Assembly (NCBI GenBank): GCA_019358945.1
Contig: JAHHIE010000001.1
Coordinates: 403,547-467,546 of the forward strand
Source: Stenomitos rutilans HA7619-LM2
GTDB lineage: Bacteria > Cyanobacteriota > Cyanobacteriia > Leptolyngbyales > Leptolyngbyaceae
Length of the DNA stretch: 64,000 nt
Direction of reading: 5' to 3'
Every line of letters begins with the position of its first letter. The stretch's first letter is position 1. The notes below the pieces were generated by a model, which worked only from the letters and a program-made list of their open reading frames with translations, searched no databases and had not been told where the DNA came from. Shown piece by piece: positions 53,941-63,874 of the stretch. The translations under genes and the position numbers were made by a program.

Positions 53941-54623
53941 TGCACGCCCTGTCGATCCCTACCTGGGTGATTCACATCTCTAGCGTCATCGAGTGGATTG
54001 CAGCCATCTGGCTCATCTGGACGTATGGCGAAGTGAGCCAGAATCGAGCTTGGTGGGGATTGTCGATCGCCATGCTGCCCGCCCTCGTGAGCGCGATGTG
54101 TGCCTGTACCTGGCACTTTTTTGACAATTCGGCATCCCTAGAGTGGCTTGTGACCCTGCAAGCCGCCATGACCGTTGTGGGAAACTGTACACAGATGGTT
54201 GCCGCGTGGTGGATCTGGCGATCGACCACCGTAGAGCGATCAGCCAGTAACTCGACGGCTTTAAACACCCTCATGCCGTTACCGCTATTGCTCCTTCTGC
54301 CGTCCGTCTTCCCAATTGCTAAAGAAACGCTATTTGCCGTTTCCCTCTTTCCTTATCTAGGCTTTCTCTGGTTTCTCACCCGTTCTGAGCAAACGCCACG
54401 GCTGGCCTTGATTGGGTTTTATACGCTGCTGGTGTTTGTCGCCATCACCATTCCCGCAGGGATTTATGCCAAGTCCGCTTATGGTGCAAATTTGGCCGAT
54501 GTGGATTGGCTTCACGGTGGCGCAGAATCTTTTCTGACGCTCTCCAACATTCTGGTCGTGCTGGGCTTTCGGCAAGGCATTATTGATCGGCAATTAGAGC
54601 GATTAGTCGATCAAAAGTCATAG
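53940..54623 (+). CDS. DUF2499-DUF3593 membrane protein
   Basis: 227 residues, about seven membrane helices. The N-terminal half (about 1-95) with HALSIPTWVIHISSVIEWI and WHFFDNSASLEWLVTLQAAM fits DUF2499 (Ycf49-like). The C-terminal half (about 120-220) with ETLFAVSLFPYLGFLWFLTR and HGGAESFLTLSNILVVLGFR fits DUF3593. I believe these are often separate adjacent genes in other cyanobacteria, so this would be a fusion. Function unknown, likely thylakoid. It starts inside the stop of bcp (TGATG), so the two are made together. Confidence 0.85.
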   Translation: MHALSIPTWVIHISSVIEWIAAIWLIWTYGEVSQNRAWWGLSIAMLPALVSAMCACTWHFFDNSASLEWLVTLQAAMTVVGNCTQMVAAWWIWRSTTVERSASNSTALNTLMPLPLLLLLPSVFPIAKETLFAVSLFPYLGFLWFLTRSEQTPRLALIGFYTLLVFVAITIPAGIYAKSAYGANLADVDWLHGGAESFLTLSNILVVLGFRQGIIDRQLERLVDQKS

Positions 54624-54648
54624 GTGAACATTAGTTGCTAGTTGTTTA

Positions 54649-54799
54649 GGACTTACGCATTTTCCCAAAAAGCCCCCAGAGTGGGGGCTTTAATTGTCTC
54701 GGTTCCCCCTTTCTTGTAGCTTGCTTCCCAAAGGGTATGCCCAAAGGGCTATGAATTGAGGGCTAATGGGGCAAAGATTGACCGCTTTTACGTAAATCC
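54649..54799. mobile_element. MITE-like element with TA flanks
   Basis: Ends are GGACTTACGCA (54649-54659) and, on the other strand, GGATTTACGTA (from 54799 inward); 9 of 11 match. TA lies directly outside both ends (54647-54648 and 54800-54801), as for Tc1/IS630-type transposition. The interior has no coding capacity and carries the hairpin at 54671-54689. It inserted just after the DUF2499-DUF3593 gene, so that its hairpin may serve as that operon's terminator. Confidence 0.7.
54671..54689 (+). terminator. Intrinsic terminator-like hairpin inside the MITE
   Basis: AGCCCCCA (54671-54678) and TGGGGGCT (54682-54689) pair perfectly around GAG, preceded by AAAA and followed by TTAA. It lies 48 bases after the DUF2499-DUF3593 stop and is a strong hairpin with a short T-tract. 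Confidence 0.6.
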
Positions 54800-54888
54800 T
54801 ATTGTTAATTGTTAGCAGAAAATTGACAGCTAATCGCTGACGCTGAACTAGCGCGAAACTCAAAACTGATCACACGAGGTTTCCACCA

Positions 54889-55533
54889 TTGATCGGTAAT
54901 TCTGCCCAGTACGGGTTAGCCTTGCATACTGCCAGTCCAGAGTTAGGCTTGGCAATGAGCAACTTTGCAGGAGACGATCGTACTCAAGTCTGGGACTTGG
55001 GGCGCGACTTATCGACCCATCTGCACGTCCATCTTGCTGCTTTTCTAACCCCTCAAACCTGGAAAGATCTGGCGTTTCTTGCTGTGGCGATTGGCCCTGG
55101 AGGGTTCACAGGTACTCGTCTTGGCGTGGTGACGGCACGAACTCTGGCACAACAGTTAGCAATCCCCTTATTTGCTGTCTCGACACTAGCAGCGTTAGCC
55201 CACGCAGCAGTGTTAAACCCAGCAGTAGAAAAGGCTTATCCTCATCTTGCTGTGCAGATGCTCGCTCAGCGTGGGGAGGTCTTCGGCGCAATCTATCAAC
55301 CCACATCCGATGGCCTACAAGCCCTGATTCCAGACGCGGTGATGAGTCTGACAACCTGGCAGCAGACCCTCTCAGATTGGCATGACCCGTACCATCTCCT
55401 CCGGGCAGAGGGTGGACTGGGAGCCTCAGTTTCTGGCGTTTTGGCGATCGCCCATCAGCAGTGGCAGCAGGGACAAAGACCCCATTGGTCCGCCGCGCTT
55501 CCGTTTTACGGGCAGCATCCCGTCACCCTCTGA
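54889..55533 (+). CDS. tsaB: tRNA threonylcarbamoyladenosine biosynthesis protein TsaB
   Basis: 214 residues. TsaB is the partner of TsaD in making t6A37 of ANN-decoding tRNAs. The actin/ASKHA-like start (YGLALHTASPELGLAMSN) and the motif AIGPGGFTGTRLGVVTARTL (about 67-86) identify the family. The start appears to be TTG at 54889 with GAGG about 12 bases upstream; no ATG gives the full N-terminal strand. Cytoplasmic. Followed by a Uma2-type gene on the same strand. Confidence 0.92.
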   Translation: MIGNSAQYGLALHTASPELGLAMSNFAGDDRTQVWDLGRDLSTHLHVHLAAFLTPQTWKDLAFLAVAIGPGGFTGTRLGVVTARTLAQQLAIPLFAVSTLAALAHAAVLNPAVEKAYPHLAVQMLAQRGEVFGAIYQPTSDGLQALIPDAVMSLTTWQQTLSDWHDPYHLLRAEGGLGASVSGVLAIAHQQWQQGQRPHWSAALPFYGQHPVTL

Positions 55534-55602
55534 GCGCAGCAGACTTTGCAATGTTAGTGTAAAAGAAAGACATTACCCTCAGCAGTTTGCAGCGTTTCAG
55601 CT

Positions 55603-56379
55603 ATGGTCACTCAACTGCCAGCTTCCCAAACATCAGGGCTTCTCTATCCCAGCAGCGACGGCCAATCAATGGCAGACAACACCAAGCAGTTTCGGTGGAT
55701 TGTTGTCATTCAGCAAAACCTGGAGTGGTTGTTTGCTCACCAGGAGACTGTTTTTGTGGCTGGCGATCTTCTCTGGTATCCCGTTGAAGGCGACCCTAAA
55801 AGCCGCATGGCACCAGATGTGATGGTGGCGTTTGGCAGACCAAAGGGCGATCGTGGTTCCTATCAGCAATGGTTGGAAGCCAGCATACCACCTCAGGTTG
55901 TGTTTGAAATTCTTTCACCAGGTAACCGAGTCACCAAAATGTTGGAGAAACTACGCTTCTACGAGCGTTACGGCGTGGAGGAATATTACATCTACGACCC
56001 TGATGACATTGAGCTAACAGGTTTGACCCGCTCTGGGGAAGAGTTAGCAGTCGTCAATCAGATGTCTGGCTGGGTTAGCCCTCGACTCGGCATTCGGTTT
56101 GATCTCTCTGGAGACGAACTGCAACTCTATCACCCTAATGGTGCACCCTTTTTGAGCTACGTCGAAATTGCCCAACACGCTGAGCAGGAACGTCAACGTG
56201 CTGAGCAGGAACGTCAACGTACTGAACAAGAGCGTCAGCGTACTGAACAAGAGCGTCAACGCGCCGAGCAAGCCGAGCAACTGGCTAGTCAAGAACGCGA
56301 TCGCGCTGACCAGGCTGAGCAACGAGCCGCGCAACTGGCATCGCAACTGAGAGCAATGGGGATCAATCCCGACGAGTGA
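55603..56379 (+). CDS. Uma2-family nuclease-like protein with coiled-coil tail
   Basis: 258 residues. The DUF820/Uma2 core at about 35-180 is a PD-(D/E)xK-like fold: DLLWYPVEGDPKSRMAPDVM, VVFEILSPGNRVTKMLEKL with the catalytic-type E and K, and YERYGVEEYYIYDPDD. From about 190 the protein is a coiled coil with four 7-residue units AEQERQR/TEQERQR encoded by 21-base tandem repeats (56179-56262). Uma2 proteins are very numerous in cyanobacteria and their role is unknown. Same strand as tsaB but with a 70-base gap. Confidence 0.9.
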   Translation: MVTQLPASQTSGLLYPSSDGQSMADNTKQFRWIVVIQQNLEWLFAHQETVFVAGDLLWYPVEGDPKSRMAPDVMVAFGRPKGDRGSYQQWLEASIPPQVVFEILSPGNRVTKMLEKLRFYERYGVEEYYIYDPDDIELTGLTRSGEELAVVNQMSGWVSPRLGIRFDLSGDELQLYHPNGAPFLSYVEIAQHAEQERQRAEQERQRTEQERQRTEQERQRAEQAEQLASQERDRADQAEQRAAQLASQLRAMGINPDE

Positions 56380-56445
56380 GCTTGATGATGACAGTTGTCT
56401 AGTGGCGATCGCGTCAAGCAACTCAAGCCATCACAGCTTCATCAC

Positions 56446-57582
56446 TTACCGTGAGATGCTACGCGGATCAAGCGCATCCCGTAGCCCATCGCCCAGCAAG
56501 TTAAACGCCAGCACGGTAAGAATGATTAGCAGAGCGGGAGGCCAAATCAGCCAGGGTTGCAACACCAGAATTGAGGCATTTGTCGCTAACGACAACATAT
56601 TGCCCCAGGATGGATCGGGCTGCTGAATGCCTAAACCAATGAGACTCAGAATCGATTCTGCCACAATGAAGTCTGGGATTGAAAGCGTCGCCGAAATCAC
56701 GACATAGCTGGCAGTTTGAGGCAATACATGACGCAGGATGATGTAGAGCGATCGCCCACCCATCGCTCGCGCTGCCTGGACAAATTCACGCTCTTTAATG
56801 GACAATACCTGCCCGCGGATCACCCGCGCTAAGCCTGCCCAACGAATAAAGGACGTAATCAAAATAATGAGCAGAAAGCGTTGGGCGCTGCTGAGCCCCG
56901 GTGGCAAAACCGCCGCCAGGGCCACTAACAGATAAATGCTGGGGATGGTCATTAACACTTCGACCAGTCGCATCAGTACGCTGTCAATCCAGCCGCCAAA
57001 GTAACCCGAAATGCCACCCACCAGCAGACCCAATGGAAAGGAAATGATAATACCAACTAGCCCAATGCTGAGGCTGATGCGTGCACCCTGTAGCAACCGA
57101 CTAAACTGGTCGCGGGCTTGTTCGTCAGTACCTAGGAGGTTGAACTTCCCTGCTCCTGCCGTGCCAAATAGGTGCAGCTTGCCGGGAACGCCGCTGAACA
57201 GCTCCACTTCGTCAAATGTGGGATCGGTGAGCGAAAACTTGGTGGGCAGCGGTAATTTGAGTTGAAACAGATTGTACTCATCACCAATGACAAAAAGTTG
57301 CAGCGGCGATGGTTTCGTGCGATCAACCACTAACTGCCGATCGCCTGTGTTTAAATCTACAGGCCCCTGCGTTGTGGGATAAACATGCGGGCCAACAAAG
57401 GCTCCAGATTGATCCTGCCAATAGATCTGAGTAGGTGGCAACAGCGCTCCATCTTGCTGGGAGATGTACGGATCGTAGGGGGCAATGAATTCAGCGCCGA
57501 TCGCAGCAATATAGAAGACCAGCAGCAGCACTGCACCGAACCGAGCCAGAGGGTTCTTCTTAAGTCGTTGCCACCAATTCAT
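56446..57582 (-). CDS. Oligopeptide/dipeptide-type ABC permease (OppC/DppC family)
   Basis: 378 residues, inner membrane. It has the N-terminal OppC_N segment (NPLARFGAVLLLVFYIAAIG, EFIAPYDPYISQQ), an unusually large periplasmic insertion at about 40-140, then the permease domain with about five helices. The EAA-loop is EFVQAARAMGGRSLYIILRH at about 268-287. Length exceeds the usual 280-300 because of the insertion, which is common in cyanobacterial members. Other subunits are not adjacent, so it is an orphan here. Confidence 0.9.
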   Translation of the reverse strand: MNWWQRLKKNPLARFGAVLLLVFYIAAIGAEFIAPYDPYISQQDGALLPPTQIYWQDQSGAFVGPHVYPTTQGPVDLNTGDRQLVVDRTKPSPLQLFVIGDEYNLFQLKLPLPTKFSLTDPTFDEVELFSGVPGKLHLFGTAGAGKFNLLGTDEQARDQFSRLLQGARISLSIGLVGIIISFPLGLLVGGISGYFGGWIDSVLMRLVEVLMTIPSIYLLVALAAVLPPGLSSAQRFLLIILITSFIRWAGLARVIRGQVLSIKEREFVQAARAMGGRSLYIILRHVLPQTASYVVISATLSIPDFIVAESILSLIGLGIQQPDPSWGNMLSLATNASILVLQPWLIWPPALLIILTVLAFNLLGDGLRDALDPRSISR

Positions 57583-58344
57583 GTTGTAGAAAGTCTCAAA
57601 GATAAATCGGAGAGCATCTTGATAGGGTAATTAGCCTTTGTAGGATCGTACTCCAAAATTGGAGAGCGAGGGGGAATCGGGGAATCGGAAGTAGGAGTAG
57701 GCACTAAGAGTGGGGCAAGCAGGGAAGTAGGGGAAGTAGGGGAAGCAGAAAGGGCTACACCGCGATTCCTCTGCCTGCCCTCGCCCCAATCCTGCTTTCA
57801 AACGTTCTAGAATCCTGACTTTTCTTAGGTTTTGCAATTCTTATCCTTCACCAGAGTTTTCCCCACCCATTCCACAGGCTTTCCACAGGTTTTCCACCAA
57901 TTTCCACAAGTTTTCCACAAGCTTTCTGTCCTTTTCCACAACCTCGAACGGTAGAATCGAGCTTCCATGTCTTTAGCAGGGCTGAAGCGATCGCAGGAGT
58001 AAATCTGAGAATCACCGCTGCAATATTAAGTAAGATTGCGGGGATCATGCGCAAATGTCGATTCTTCCGTTAGTCTTTCTCGGCTTAATAAGGACGTCCT
58101 GGAAACAGGCGCATTGACAACGCGGCCTGACTCTAGGCACAATGAGGCACTTACCCACACAAGCGCTTTGAGATTGGCCTGAAGGCGGTCTTTTCTACAG
58201 CAAACTGAGCGCCTGCTAGTATTCGTGCGTCAGTTTGCAGCGGTAGCGCTTTACTTGTGCTGCTTGCTTTTCAATCAGGGTGCGAAGTTGAATGTATCTT
58301 GCCCACGTTAATGCCAACTTGCCCAAGCATCACCTGAGGTTCTC
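57583..58344. other. Long gene-free region containing the DnaA-box array
   Basis: About 760 bases between the OppC-like gene and DUF2811. 57660-57760 holds G-rich low-complexity DNA with a 9-base unit (GGAAGTAGG twice, then a variant). 57857-57940 holds the DnaA-box array described separately. The right part (58055-58344) shows nothing beyond a short repeat of CTTGCCCA (near 58290 and 58315). Short frames across the array are artefacts of the repeat. Confidence 0.5.
57857..57940 (+). promoter_or_regulatory. Helically phased DnaA-box array (candidate oriC or DnaA-binding locus)
   Basis: Seven 9-mers matching TTTTCCACA with 0-2 mismatches, all in one orientation, start at 57857, 57868, 57879, 57890, 57900, 57911 and 57932. 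The two at 57911 and 57932 are perfect. The spacings are 11, 11, 11, 10, 11 and 21 bases, that is about one helical turn (and one slot of two turns with a degenerate box). TTTTCCACA is the cyanobacterial form of the DnaA box. Flanking DNA is non-coding for hundreds of bases. dnaN/dnaA are not in the window, so the origin role is open. Confidence 0.75.
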
Positions 58345-58545
58345 ATGAGCACGACCGTTAGCATCCTGGCAGAGATTCCTGAAGAACTTCATACGGCACT
58401 TACCCGATATCTGGAAACCCATCCCGATTGGGATCAAGATCGCGTCTTTGCGGCTGCACTGTCCCTCTTTTTATTGCAAAATGGAGACTGCGATCGTCGC
58501 GCTGCACGGGTTTATTTGGATGCTCTGTTTAACCATGCCGTTTAG
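58345..58545 (+). CDS. DUF2811-family small protein
   Basis: 66 residues: MSTTVSILAEIPEELHTALT followed by PDWDQDRVFAAALSLFLLQN and RRAARVYLDALF. This matches DUF2811, a small cyanobacterial family; the strand-helix-helix layout resembles ribbon-helix-helix proteins, so DNA binding is possible but unproven. It lies just right of the DnaA-box region and is transcribed away from it; hemJ follows 113 bases later. Confidence 0.88.
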   Translation: MSTTVSILAEIPEELHTALTRYLETHPDWDQDRVFAAALSLFLLQNGDCDRRAARVYLDALFNHAV

Positions 58546-58658
58546 CAATTGCAGATTTACGATTATTAAGTTTAAAATCACAGACTGCGAGAGTCACCAC
58601 TCTTGATACAGTGTAGAAATTGAAACTTTAACATTTGAGCGTTTTAGAGGGCTGATTC

Positions 58659-59246
58659 ATGGCTTATTACTGGTTCAAAGCATTCCACATTGTGGGTATT
58701 GTGTGCTGGTTTGGGGGCATGTTTTATCTGCCGCGCCTGTTTGTTTACCACGCCGAAGCAAGCGAACAGCCTGAACCTGCTCGCAGCATCCTGAAAAACC
58801 AGTATCAGATCATGGAAAAGCGCCTCTACAGCATTATCATGACCCCGGCAATGCTGTTGACTGTGGCGATGGCGATCGGGCTAGTGACCACCGAGCCAGA
58901 TGTTTTGAAGCAACCCTGGATGCACGTTAAACTTGCCTGCGTTGCGCTCTTGCTGGGCTATCACCACTACTGCAAACGGCTCATGAAGCGGCTAGCCGCT
59001 GATGAGTGCAAGCTGAATGCACAGCACTTCCGCTGGTTTAATGAAATTCCCACGATCTTCTTTGTGGTCATTGTGCTGTTGGCTGTGTTCAAGAACAGCT
59101 TGCCAACAGATCTTACCGTTTGGGGCATTGTGGCAATGGTTCTAGGCTTTGCGATCGCCATTCAGCTTTACGCTCGTAAGCGTCGCTTAGCCAGAGAGCG
59201 TGCTGCCGTGGAGTCGGACGGTTTACTGAGCAATGCAAGTTCTTGA
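58659..59246 (+). CDS. hemJ: Protoporphyrinogen IX oxidase, HemJ type
   Basis: 195 residues with about five membrane helices. The family text FKAFHIVGIVCWFGGMFYLP with the invariant His, then FVYHAEAS, and HHYCKRLMKRLA with a second His/Lys-Arg region identify HemJ, which oxidises protoporphyrinogen IX to protoporphyrin IX for heme and chlorophyll in most cyanobacteria. The C-terminus is a charged tail. It ends about 170 bases before a strong terminator at 59417-59462. Confidence 0.95.
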   Translation: MAYYWFKAFHIVGIVCWFGGMFYLPRLFVYHAEASEQPEPARSILKNQYQIMEKRLYSIIMTPAMLLTVAMAIGLVTTEPDVLKQPWMHVKLACVALLLGYHHYCKRLMKRLAADECKLNAQHFRWFNEIPTIFFVVIVLLAVFKNSLPTDLTVWGIVAMVLGFAIAIQLYARKRRLARERAAVESDGLLSNASS

Positions 59247-59416
59247 GTCTTATTAGTTGTTGGAGTAACGACTCGTATAGGTTTCGAGGAAGTTATAGAG
59301 GAATCCTTTGGCAGCTTTGCGACTTACCATCTTTCTAAGCTTTCACTTATTTCTCTAGCAAGCGTTAGACCAGCTATGTATATGACCTTTCATCCTTAAA
59401 CTTTAGCTGCCGTTGC

Positions 59417-59462
59417 AAAAAGTCATGAATTAGATGCTTTGATGTCTAGCTCATGACTTTTT
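59417..59462 (+). terminator. Intrinsic terminator downstream of hemJ
   Basis: AAAAAGTCATGA (59417-59428) and TCATGACTTTTT (59451-59462) pair over 12 bases, with a 22-base loop containing a TAGA/TCTA inner pair. The T-run is part of the stem and continues as TTTTTATT, so it works for rightward transcription and, by symmetry, could work leftward. Confidence 0.8.
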
Positions 59463-59532
59463 ATTGAATCGCTACACTTAACGTCGTTAAGCTAATAGGC
59501 TCTGTCGTAACAAGAGCGATTATTACAAAAAC

Positions 59533-59558
59533 AAAAAAGGGAGCGATCGCCCCCTTTT
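59533..59558 (-). terminator. Intrinsic terminator of psaC, built around a HIP1 octamer
   Basis: On the minus strand AAAGGGGGCGATCGCTCCCT folds on the self-complementary GCGATCGC core, with GGG/CCC arms and a following TTTTTTG. It lies about 45 bases after the psaC stop. The hairpin uses the HIP1 palindrome GCGATCGC as its centre. Confidence 0.8.
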
Positions 59559-59601
59559 GCTTTGAACCCACATGGATAAAACAAACGTAATAAAAACGTT
59601 T

Positions 59602-60185
<584 letters not shown>

Positions 60186-60458
60186 TTATGGCCCTGCAAA
60201 GACAGCATCTTCAATGTCTTGTCGGCTCAACGAGTATTTAAACGATCGCTGCACGGTATAGTCATTGTCGTTTGGCTCCTTGTAGCGCACCGTGAGTTGA
60301 TCAATATCCAGGCAAAGCTCAGCTTTCCAACTAGAGTGCTGAATGTGCCAGCAGTGCCGCTCAGAGCGATCTTGTTCGCATCCTTTGACCCGCAGCCATT
60401 GCTCAATCTCTGGTAAGGGATGGTTGTAAAGGGGCGTATCAGCAGCAGGAAGTGGCAT
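60186..60458 (-). CDS. DUF3143-family protein
   Basis: 90 residues from the Met at 60458 (MPLPAADTPLYNHPLPEIEQ); an upstream in-frame Met at 60485 is possible. The patterns IEQWLRVKGCEQDRSERHCW and SFKYSLSRQDIEDAVFAGP identify the cyanobacterial DUF3143 family. Soluble; function unknown. It is about 30 bases downstream of the J-domain gene on the same strand and probably co-transcribed, a pairing that suggests a shared task. Confidence 0.88.
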   Translation of the reverse strand: MPLPAADTPLYNHPLPEIEQWLRVKGCEQDRSERHCWHIQHSSWKAELCLDIDQLTVRYKEPNDNDYTVQRSFKYSLSRQDIEDAVFAGP

Positions 60459-60515
60459 TGATATATTACGAGGGAAAGAGAACATAGGTATTACGCATGA
60501 AAAACCACAGGTAGG

Positions 60516-61139
60516 CTAGGGGCTATTGCTACTCTCTGGTAGAGCAACGTCAACAGCAGGAGTCTCTGGTTGGCCTGTTGCAGCTTGACTACGATCGCTG
60601 GAGACCGTTGTGATCTCCTGTTGAGGTGTTTGGGTCTGCACTGTGATTGGCTGCAAAACCGCTTCACCTCTGGTAATGCCAATAGCGATCGCTAATACCA
60701 GGCAGCCCACAAACGTCAAGCCCAAAATGAAGAGGGCAAATATTTCTCCAGGTGAGAGAGGACGGTCAGTGGGGTCAAGATAGGCCGATGAAGCACGCAC
60801 TGTGCGGGTCGAAGCCTTTTGCTCAGCACCCAGGGTTGGTTGCACTACAGGCACGATAGAGTAGCCAATCTTGCGATCGTACACTGCGCGGCGTTCAGGG
60901 CTGCTCAGCGTCGCATATGCCTCGTTGAGTTGCTGGAATTTGGCTGTGGCGATTGCAGCCGAAAGCGACGTAGTATCAGGATGATAGAGCTTGCTTAGAT
61001 CTCGATAGGCTTGGCGGATTTCGCGGACAGAAGCCGAAGGATGCAACCCCATCAATCCGTAATAACTTGCAGCCACCACTTTTTGATGTAGTGCCCGCCC
61101 CCCTTCATTCTCTTGTGGAGTCGCCCGATCCTGAGTCAC
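60516..61139 (-). CDS. J-domain protein with membrane anchor
   Basis: 207 residues. J domain at about 24-85: YYGLMGLHPSASVREIRQAY, the HPD tripeptide in LYHPDTTSL, and KFQQLNEAYATLSSPERRAV. One membrane helix at about 130-153 (PGEIFALFILGLTFVGCLVL), then a Thr/Gln/Pro-rich outer tail. HPD is intact, so it should stimulate a DnaK-type chaperone at a membrane. Lies upstream of the DUF3143 gene in a likely two-gene operon. Confidence 0.92.
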   Translation of the reverse strand: MTQDRATPQENEGGRALHQKVVAASYYGLMGLHPSASVREIRQAYRDLSKLYHPDTTSLSAAIATAKFQQLNEAYATLSSPERRAVYDRKIGYSIVPVVQPTLGAEQKASTRTVRASSAYLDPTDRPLSPGEIFALFILGLTFVGCLVLAIAIGITRGEAVLQPITVQTQTPQQEITTVSSDRSQAATGQPETPAVDVALPESSNSP

Positions 61140-61441
61140 GCGAGAATCCTATTGTTTATCGCTTTAACGAGCTTGATACTTTTAACGAGCTTAAACGGCT
61201 TCTGCTTATTGTAACTGGGTTACGGATTCAGAGCCAAGGAAGAAGAAAGGTAAAAGGCAGGAGGAGGAGGCAGAAGGCTAAAGAAGTTGTTGGTTGTGTA
61301 GCCCGTTGGACATTCAAGAAAAGTTGTTGGTTGTTAGAAGCAAACTGGACAGTGGCGCATTGAAAGATGACCGCTATGGCTGATAGCTGACGGCTGGCCA
61401 CTGATGACTGATCGCCAACTGCTGAACCCTTAATCAACTCT
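61140..61441. other. Low-complexity gene-free stretch
   Basis: About 300 bases between the O-antigen-ligase-like gene and the J-domain gene. It contains purine-rich runs (AGGAGGAGGAGGCAGAAGG) and degenerate CTGATAGCTGACGGCTG-type heptamers. It looks like decayed tandem-repeat DNA; no frame or RNA is supported. Confidence 0.4.
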
Positions 61442-62923
<1,482 letters not shown>

Positions 62924-62947
62924 CGTTGAGAATCTGGAGGACGATGG

Positions 62948-63829
62948 TTAAGCAAGTTCAAAGCATTCAGCACGGGTAAGGCGAATCTGGGCAAGAGCGT
63001 AGATGGTGGGGATGATGCGACCGTAGTTTGTGGCGATGGTCCGCCAGCCCAAGTCTGCCAAAAACCATGCCCACATCGCTGGCCCCACGACCGCAAAAAT
63101 GCTGCGAACGGCGGTTAAGCGTGCCGCACTCAACGCCATCCCCCGACGAGCGGCCTGCAATGCCACATAGTTTTGCATCTGGGTAGTAACGATCGCACCA
63201 CTCGCCGCCACTGCCTGCTGCGCCACCTGATAGGTTGCGAAGTGAATCGCAAACTGCCGTGTAATCTGCTGCAACAACAGCGGACGCAGTACTGAGCTGA
63301 TGGCGATTGCGCCACTGCCCTTCACCAAGAGGCTCAGCGGATCTTGCTGAAGCGCCAGGGGCAGTTGAGGCAAGAGCTGAGAGTTGGTGAGCGATCGCTG
63401 TAACCGAATCGTCAACGCGCCTCGCTCAGCCGCAGGCAACTGTTTCCACGCACGCGACAGCAGTGATAAAAAAACTTCTGCTTCCAGATCGACTGTAGAC
63501 ATCGAACCCTGATAAGGCAATTTGAGATGCCGACAGACCTGGATCAAGATTTGGCGATAGGTCAGTCGCTGCGTCTTGCGGCTCAGTACCGTTACACCAT
63601 CAGCCGCCAAAAACCGAAACCGTTCTTCTAAAGCATTCAACCAGGCTGAACGATCCTGACTTTGCACCGCGATCGGATCAGCAGCGTTCACATAATCTAG
63701 TGGATTAAACTTGGGGCGAAACAGAATCTCCGTCAAATCCTGCAACTCATCATCTGTTGCTAACTCCAACGCGGCTCTTAACTCATCCACCCCTCGTTCC
63801 TCCCCATCCACAAATTGACTCTGCTGCAA
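62948..63829 (-). CDS. YaaW-like protein (UPF0174 family)
   Basis: 293 residues. The start DELRAALELATDDELQDLTE and the following ILFRPKFNPLDY, with a Gly/Ala-rich hydrophobic region at about 170-245, fit the YaaW family. The start codon is TTG at 63829. Function unknown; the hydrophobic part suggests membrane association, possibly one or two helices (VRSIFAVVGPAMWAWFLADLG, in part). It is 25 bases upstream of the O-antigen-ligase-like gene on the same strand, so co-transcription is likely. Confidence 0.75.
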   Translation of the reverse strand: MQQSQFVDGEERGVDELRAALELATDDELQDLTEILFRPKFNPLDYVNAADPIAVQSQDRSAWLNALEERFRFLAADGVTVLSRKTQRLTYRQILIQVCRHLKLPYQGSMSTVDLEAEVFLSLLSRAWKQLPAAERGALTIRLQRSLTNSQLLPQLPLALQQDPLSLLVKGSGAIAISSVLRPLLLQQITRQFAIHFATYQVAQQAVAASGAIVTTQMQNYVALQAARRGMALSAARLTAVRSIFAVVGPAMWAWFLADLGWRTIATNYGRIIPTIYALAQIRLTRAECFELA

Positions 63830-63874
63830 TTATTCTATCTAATGGGGAGCGGAGTGAGGAGTCATACCAATTCC

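Larger units (their letters stand above)
59247..59601. other. Gene-free stretch with two terminators
   Basis: About 355 bases between the convergent hemJ and psaC genes. It holds the two hairpin terminators described separately and no supportable frame. Confidence 0.5.

Noticed and set aside
57848..58054. 68-codon minus-strand frame over the DnaA-box array
   Set aside because: Its end is a translation of the repeated boxes (GKLVEIGGKPVESLWNGWG); it has no ribosome-binding site and only reflects the repeat.
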